From JBDRLU01 sp043812795 (GTDB lineage Bacteria > Chloroflexota > Dehalococcoidia > Dehalococcoidales > UBA2162): a DNA stretch of 36,125 nt. The DNA lies in contig JBDRLU010000062.1 of NCBI GenBank assembly GCA_043812795.1, positions 1 through 36,125 on the forward strand. Direction: 5' to 3'. The notes below the pieces were generated by a model that was not told where the DNA came from, did no database searches, and saw nothing but the letters and a program-made list of their open reading frames with translations. Below, piece by piece: positions 32,501 to 36,125 of this stretch. The position numbers and the translations under genes are program-made. Within the stretch, counting starts at the first letter, position 1; each line of letters opens with the position of its first letter.

Positions 32501-33242
32501 CGGGCCGCAGCTTGCGATAGATGCTGATTAAAGCTTCGGTCTCATCTTTAACTTGAGGCTCGCGCTCCATGGTTGACGTGATGTACGGGTGCTCGGGAGA
32601 ATTGTCTTCTTTGGGAAAGAGACCGAGCAGTTCGGCATCGCTGCCGACACCAATGGCACGCAACAGCGTAGTTATGGGAATTTTCCGTTTACCATTTATC
32701 TTGACGGAAAGGACGTCGGAGGTGCTGGTTTCGAATTCCAGCCAGGCCCCGTGGTCGGGGATTAGTTTGCCCCCGCATAATTTCCGGCCGGAGGCCGGGT
32801 CGGTCTCGCTGATAAAATACACACCGGGAGAGCGGAGGAGCTGGCTGACCACCACCCGTTCCGCACCACCCGTAATAAACGTGCCTTTCGTGGTCATCAG
32901 GAGAATATCGGCAAAAAAGAGGTCTTGCTCCTTAATTTCACCAGTCGATTTGATGAGCAGTCTCGCCTTAACGTACAGCGGCGCCGAATATGTCAGGTCG
33001 CGCTGGCGGCACTCCTGTTCGGAGTGGCGCGGAGACCGGAACTCATAGCTGACGAAGCTAATCTCCAGTCGGTTGCCGGTGAAGTCTTTGATGGGCGATA
33101 TTTCTTCGAGTAATTGTTTTAGTCCCTCCTCCTGGAACCAGCGGAAAGAGTTTAACTGGGTTTCAATCAGGTTGGGTACATCGAGGATTTGTGGAAGTGT
33201 GGCGTACGATTTGCGGGAACCATCGGACTTAATGGAAACCAT
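29568..33242 (-). CDS. rpoB: DNA-directed RNA polymerase subunit beta
   Basis: Beta is the second large core subunit. At 1224 aa it shows the rifampicin pocket [20 protein letters not shown] and onward, [18 protein letters not shown], the [15 protein letters not shown] motif, and a C-terminal part ([28 protein letters not shown]). ATG at 33242 has AAGGAG about 11 nt upstream. It is driven by the promoter at 33390-33418 with a leader of about 140 nt. No rplL, rplJ or nusG gene precedes it, unlike the standard order. Confidence 0.99.
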   Translation of the reverse strand: [1224 protein letters not shown]

Positions 33243-33389
33243 TTATTGGCCTACTCCTTAATCAATGACTTAACGACTTTGTGTTTTTCGCACGGTTAGT
33301 CCAAAGTAAAAAAGGCGCAAAAAGGCTGGCTAACGTTGGAATTGAAAGTTAACAGTAGAAACTATGAGCGGCATTGTGAACAAATTATT

Positions 33390-33418
33390 ATCTTATCACT
33401 ATCGAGATAGCTTGTCAA
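33390..33418 (-). promoter_or_regulatory. Sigma-A promoter of rpoBC with a palindrome in the spacer
   Basis: On the minus strand a consensus TTGACA (33413-33418), a 17-nt spacer and TAAGAT (33390-33395). The spacer contains the perfect palindrome CTATCGAGATAG (33399-33410), a candidate operator. Transcription would begin near 33383. Confidence 0.8.
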
Positions 33419-33499
33419 TAGCCCCTTGTATTCGGTAGTGTATCATTTTGAAATATCAGTATGGTAAAATAGCTTATCATTTGCGAGGGAGGAAAGAAC

Positions 33500-33775
33500 A
33501 TGGCACTAGGCGATTTTTCCCAAGTAAAACTGATAAAAAGAGAGCATGTTTTTCTTGCCATTGGCAAAATTGACGGCGAAGGCATACCTCAGCAGCATAA
33601 GTCAAAACAATGGTTGTTGGACTACGAAGGGAATAAATATCCGCCAAAATGGGTTATTAGTGTGGCTTCTCAATATGCTACGCAGAAACCATTAGATACT
33701 GACCATTACGATGCGCATGAGGCTGTGTCCTTTCTTATAGGACTAGGCTTCAATGTGCAGAGAGCCCTAACTTAG
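33500..33775 (+). pseudogene. McrA-like N-terminal head domain, probably truncated by the IS
   Basis: The 91-aa product (FLAIGKIDGEGIPQQHKSKQW, YEGNKYPPKWVISVA, AHEAVSFLIGLGFNVQ) resembles the N-terminal head domain of ScoMcrA-type modification-dependent HNH endonucleases, where a YPPK-type motif and LGF end are typical and the nuclease would follow. Here it stops a few residues after LGFNVQ, where the IS1-type transposase gene's end begins, so the rest is missing. A good Shine-Dalgarno (GAGGGAGG) precedes the ATG. It may be a stand-alone small protein, but truncation by the IS is my preferred reading. Confidence 0.55.
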
Positions 33776-34603
33776 TAGCTTCACGATTTCTTCAACAGTC
33801 CAGATATGGTCACTTATCCCCGCTGCCATTGCTGGCGTTCTAGGATAAGGATTAGCCAGCGTCTTGTGAGTCTTAACGAAGTTGTAATACATGAAGTAAA
33901 GAGCTAGAGCTAGAATGTGGTTCTCTAGCTTCTTAGAGAAAGCATTGGTTAATCGGGTAAATCTCCGCATGCACATTCGCATCGTAAGATTTTGTCGTTC
34001 CACGAAGCTAGTTGAAATCAGCCTGGTATCAGGATTGCCTTGAACGATACGCTTATCAGCCCCTAAGCATTTAGCCGGACTGTAACGCCTTTCAGCTTCA
34101 GGTTCTTGACCATATCGTTTAACTAACTGAGCAAAGTCTATCTCCGCACCAAAAGCATGTTCCACTGCTTCCAAGTACATGCCGTGTCCATCGGTAGTCA
34201 GTTGAACTCTATTAGCAAGCCTATCTCTGAGGTCTGCGATAAAATCATAGGCACAATCAACGTCTCGTGTTCCAACTTTCCAAGAGGGGACTAGCTTTGT
34301 ATCTGCGTCTATAGCCGTGAATGTCCAGACATCGCCATAGCCGAACTTGCCATTGTGTTCTTCCGGCACGTTCTTAGCTTTGGCATAAACGAAGCTCCAG
34401 ATTTCATCACATTGTAGCTTCTGGCAGGTAAGATTACGCATCGCTTTGTCCTGATAGTCTAGGCAGGCTTCCCCAACCTCTTTCAGTAGCGTGACCACTG
34501 TGTTGATGGCCGTGCCAGTGATGCGCGCCGTGCTACGAATAGAGTTACCTTCACATAGTACCTTGACACTTTGGGATTGCCGTTCTACACTTAGCTTGTT
34601 CAT
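33767..34603 (-). CDS. IS1-family transposase
   Basis: A 278-aa transposase with an N-terminal helix-turn-helix (SQSVKVLCEGNSIRSTARIT) and a DDE-type catalytic core: CDEIWSFV, then TTDGHGMY and SFVERQNLTMRMCMRRF. Family tail NFVKTHKTLANPYPRTPAMA fits IS1-type transposases of cyanobacteria and Chloroflexi. The start ATG 34603 has GGAGGGGAG upstream; a longer TTG start at 34660 would overlap the promoter. The gene appears intact, so the IS may be active. Confidence 0.92.
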   Translation of the reverse strand: MNKLSVERQSQSVKVLCEGNSIRSTARITGTAINTVVTLLKEVGEACLDYQDKAMRNLTCQKLQCDEIWSFVYAKAKNVPEEHNGKFGYGDVWTFTAIDADTKLVPSWKVGTRDVDCAYDFIADLRDRLANRVQLTTDGHGMYLEAVEHAFGAEIDFAQLVKRYGQEPEAERRYSPAKCLGADKRIVQGNPDTRLISTSFVERQNLTMRMCMRRFTRLTNAFSKKLENHILALALYFMYYNFVKTHKTLANPYPRTPAMAAGISDHIWTVEEIVKLLS

Positions 34604-34631
34604 AGTGAATCTCCCCTCCCAACTTGATTGT

Positions 34632-34660
34632 ATTGTAGCATGTCGGTTAAGCATTGTCAA
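34632..34660 (-). promoter_or_regulatory. Transposase promoter
   Basis: On the minus strand consensus TTGACA (34655-34660), 17 nt, TACAAT (34632-34637), ~30 nt before the transposase ATG. Confidence 0.75.
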
Positions 34661-34706
34661 GAGGGATATAATAAAAAACTTATATGATTATATCACAATC
34701 TAGGAC

Positions 34707-34735
34707 TTGACAACATAAGAAAAAGCTTATACGAT
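34707..34735 (+). promoter_or_regulatory. Candidate outward promoter at the IS right edge
   Basis: TTGACA (34707-34712), 17 nt and TACGAT (34730-34735). The -10 overlaps the ATG at 34734, so a transcript from it would lack that start codon. The -35 could derive from the IS end. Confidence 0.35.
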
Positions 34736-35138
34736 GAATAAAGAGCATATTTTTTATGACTATGTTGACCAGAACGGAGCCAATCTCATAAAGGGCTGGC
34801 TACACGGCGATGGCAAGTCAGCTAGAGCACGATTCAACTTAATCATAGATAACCTAGAGGGTTCTCCACCGCCAGGTTTTATGGGCTCAGTATGGACTCC
34901 TTCATATGTTTATGACCTAACGGGTGATTGGAAAGGGTTTCTTGAAATACGGGCTGAGATAAATAAGAAAGAATATCGCCTGATTGGGCAAAGACAGAAC
35001 AGGAATATCCTATTGATAACTTGGGGATACCATGACGGGAAAGGTTGGCATACAGACATTACACCTGGAAGTGCAAAGATAAGAGTAAGCCAAATGATTA
35101 CGAACATAGGAAAGTACGGGAGAGAGCATGAAATCTAA
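34734..35138 (+). CDS. RelE/HigB-like (Gp49-type) putative toxin
   Basis: A 134-aa protein. Its centre and C-terminus (YDLTGDWKGFLEIRAEINKKEYRLIGQRQ, ILLITWGYHDGKGW) resemble Gp49-like RelE/ParE toxins, in which an EIR box is followed by a beta-strand ending in R and a hydrophobic strand. The next gene encodes an XRE protein, the normal partner, and overlaps by 11 bp. No Shine-Dalgarno is seen before the ATG 34734, which is the first possible start after an in-frame TAA at 34716. The mRNA cleavage function is family knowledge, not shown here. Confidence 0.65.
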   Translation: MNKEHIFYDYVDQNGANLIKGWLHGDGKSARARFNLIIDNLEGSPPPGFMGSVWTPSYVYDLTGDWKGFLEIRAEINKKEYRLIGQRQNRNILLITWGYHDGKGWHTDITPGSAKIRVSQMITNIGKYGREHEI

Positions 35139-35607
35139 ATGGGAACAAATATGGGAAAGCCTAAAAGACCCAGAATACAGGAGACAATTCATTGATGAGC
35201 ACGTCAACGTTGGCATAGCTTTTCAAATTCGTTCTCTTCGAAACCGGCAGAGAAAGAAGCAATCTGAACTTGCGGAGATGCTTCATATCAGGCAGCCCTT
35301 AGTATCCTCGTGGGAAAACCCGAACTATGGAAATTACTCATTGAATACCCTCAAAGATTTAGCAAAAGTGTTCGATGTGGGTCTATTGGTACGATTTGTG
35401 CCATTTAGTTCGCTAGTTGATTGGGAGGTCAATCTGGTGCCTGACATGATTGCGCCGCCTAGTTTTAGCGAAGAACAGTCTCAAGCTGCAAGTAAGAGCC
35501 TCAATGTGACTTCCAACACAGAAACTGTAAAGGACATAGAGAAGTTCCTTTCTGCTGCCGAGCCAGACCAGTACAAATTCAATGCGGAGGTGTCACCACA
35601 TGCGTAA
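35128..35607 (+). CDS. XRE-family helix-turn-helix protein, probable antitoxin
   Basis: A 159-aa protein with a Cro/CI-type HTH at about residues 30-90: IAFQIRSLRNRQRKKQSELAEMLHIRQPLVSSWENP followed by YSLNTLKDLAKVFDVGLLVRFVPFSSLVDWE, a tail common in XRE regulators. It overlaps the upstream gene by 11 bp and the downstream gene by 8 bp, so the three are translated together. It probably neutralises the RelE-like toxin and represses the operon. Confidence 0.88.
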   Translation: MKSKWEQIWESLKDPEYRRQFIDEHVNVGIAFQIRSLRNRQRKKQSELAEMLHIRQPLVSSWENPNYGNYSLNTLKDLAKVFDVGLLVRFVPFSSLVDWEVNLVPDMIAPPSFSEEQSQAASKSLNVTSNTETVKDIEKFLSAAEPDQYKFNAEVSPHA

Positions 35608-36025
35608 AGAATTCCGAGAACGCCTTGCTAAGGAATATCGGTTTGCTGCTGATAGAATGGCATTTGAGAAAGAGATACCAAAGAAACTGTTCTATTTCAG
35701 TGTCTTGTTCGGAGAAGCACAGCGTGTACTCAACTGGGATTGGGACCGTGACCTCTCTCTCTTACAAGTGCTCGCGGCTCAAGTTCATGCTCAAGTCAGT
35801 GGTCTCACCGCTACAAACGGATGGGTGGTCTTACCTATCAAATCATCACTCGTTTTTGAACAATTGACTAAGATTACGCGAGACCTCGCTGCCTACTTCG
35901 AACAATCGGAAAGTAAGGCTGACAGACAAGAATTGTATCGGATTCTAGGACGCTTAGCAGAAGTGAGCTATGCCTCTACCGGAAACGGTAGTCACTTGTT
36001 TGAGAGAGGTCTTATCAAATTCTAG
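35600..36025 (+). CDS. Unknown third protein of the TA-like operon
   Basis: A 141-aa mostly helical protein (EFRERLAKEYRFAADRMAFEKEI, FYFSVLFGEAQRVLNWDWDRDLSLLQVL, FEQLTKITRDLAAYFEQSESKADR). No family recognised. I chose the ATG at 35600, with GGAGGTG nine nt upstream, over that at 35582. Its start overlaps the XRE stop (ATGCGTAA), so it is coupled to it. Its end overlaps the converging partial gene by 11 bp. Confidence 0.75.
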   Translation: MRKEFRERLAKEYRFAADRMAFEKEIPKKLFYFSVLFGEAQRVLNWDWDRDLSLLQVLAAQVHAQVSGLTATNGWVVLPIKSSLVFEQLTKITRDLAAYFEQSESKADRQELYRILGRLAEVSYASTGNGSHLFERGLIKF

Positions 36026-36125
36026 ATTGCCACCGCTTCTTAGCAGCTTTCTTAGCTATCTCTTTACGTTGCTCCGGCGTTAGCTTGCTGGCACGCACTT
36101 TACCGCCCTTTAGACCGCCAGCATG
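36015..36125 (-). CDS. C-terminus of a basic GGLKGG...RW-motif protein (partial)
   Basis: The last ~36 codons read AGGLKGGKVRASKLTPEQ then KEIAKKAAKKRWQSRI before TGA at 36015-36017. This Gly/Lys-rich tail, with the LTPEQR.EIA.KAA..RW motif, is common in small bacterial proteins of unknown function, often histone-like or plasmid/phage-linked. The start is outside the window. It converges on the TA-like operon. Confidence 0.65.
   Translation of the reverse strand, partial: HAGGLKGGKVRASKLTPEQRKEIAKKAAKKRWQSRI

Larger units (their letters stand above)
33760..34706 (-). mobile_element. IS1-family insertion sequence (approximate ends)
   Basis: Contains one intact transposase gene with its own promoter. 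The borders are approximate: AGxCCTAxxTT-like text appears near 33757-33768 and, inverted, near 34694-34705, but the match is weak and I see no target-site duplication. The left end falls at the end of the truncated McrA-like gene. Confidence 0.55.

Noticed and set aside
33767..34660. Longer transposase starting at TTG 34660
   Set aside because: The start would lie in the -35 box; ATG 34603 has a strong ribosome site.

Overview
The window reads as a chromosome segment of a Chloroflexota bacterium, most likely of class Dehalococcoidia. This is inferred from the look of the proteins: a Dehalococcoides-type short Elp3, a fused ferredoxin-disulfide reductase/rubredoxin, a Chloroflexi-style ECF sigma/DUF5667 pair, and an ftsA-ftsZ pair with no murein genes next to it. 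Most of the window is mid-GC core chromosome. The last ~3 kb, one TIR-domain gene and one DUF3795 gene look more AT-rich and accessory.

Layout. 1-235: end of an ABC-transporter solute-binding protein and its terminator. 459-3494 (minus): a division operon running small 70-aa gene, ftsA, ftsZ, winged-helix gene. 3707-5267 (plus): a DUF5343 protein and a cysteine-rich DUF1847 protein. 5354-6265 (minus): short NAD-type 6-phosphogluconate dehydrogenase. 6432-7210 (plus): glutaredoxin-like protein coupled to an FTR-type disulfide reductase with a rubredoxin tail. 7212-8591 (minus): Elp3, divergent from a Trm9-like methyltransferase (8831-9484, plus), with a 110-bp inverted-repeat element between them. 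9525-14620 (minus): a metabolic block (tandem-ACT protein, PEP mutase/isocitrate lyase-family enzyme, FAD oxidoreductase, ornithine cyclodeaminase-family protein) ending in a TIR-domain protein. 14770-15538 (plus): 4-oxalocrotonate tautomerase-like protein and a membrane-anchored unknown. 15562-16221 (minus): RimI-type acetyltransferase. 16341-19313 (plus): ECF sigma factor, DUF5667 membrane protein, SIMPL lipoprotein and a secreted two-repeat protein, probably one envelope-response operon. 19500-23786 (minus): aldolase, rmuC, alcohol dehydrogenase, ruvB, DUF3795. 24099-25406 (plus): MFS transporter. 25556-33242 (minus): rpoB-rpoC with its own promoter. 33500-36125: accessory end with a truncated McrA-like head domain, an IS1-family transposase, a three-gene overlapping toxin/antitoxin-like operon and the 3' end of another gene.

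Most notable points. (1) ruvB has no ATG, GTG or TTG anywhere that would keep its Walker A motif; the only sensible start is ATC, placed right behind a strong Shine-Dalgarno. (2) Elp3 and a Trm9-like methyltransferase lie head to head, which suggests a bacterial two-step wobble-uridine pathway (cm5U to mcm5U). (3) The glutaredoxin and FTR-rubredoxin pair looks like a complete ferredoxin-driven disulfide relay. (4) The ECF/DUF5667/SIMPL/repeat-protein operon is a plausible uncharacterised envelope system. (5) The accessory end shows an IS joined to a restriction-gene relic and a three-gene TA-like operon. No rRNA, tRNA or CRISPR array was recognised.
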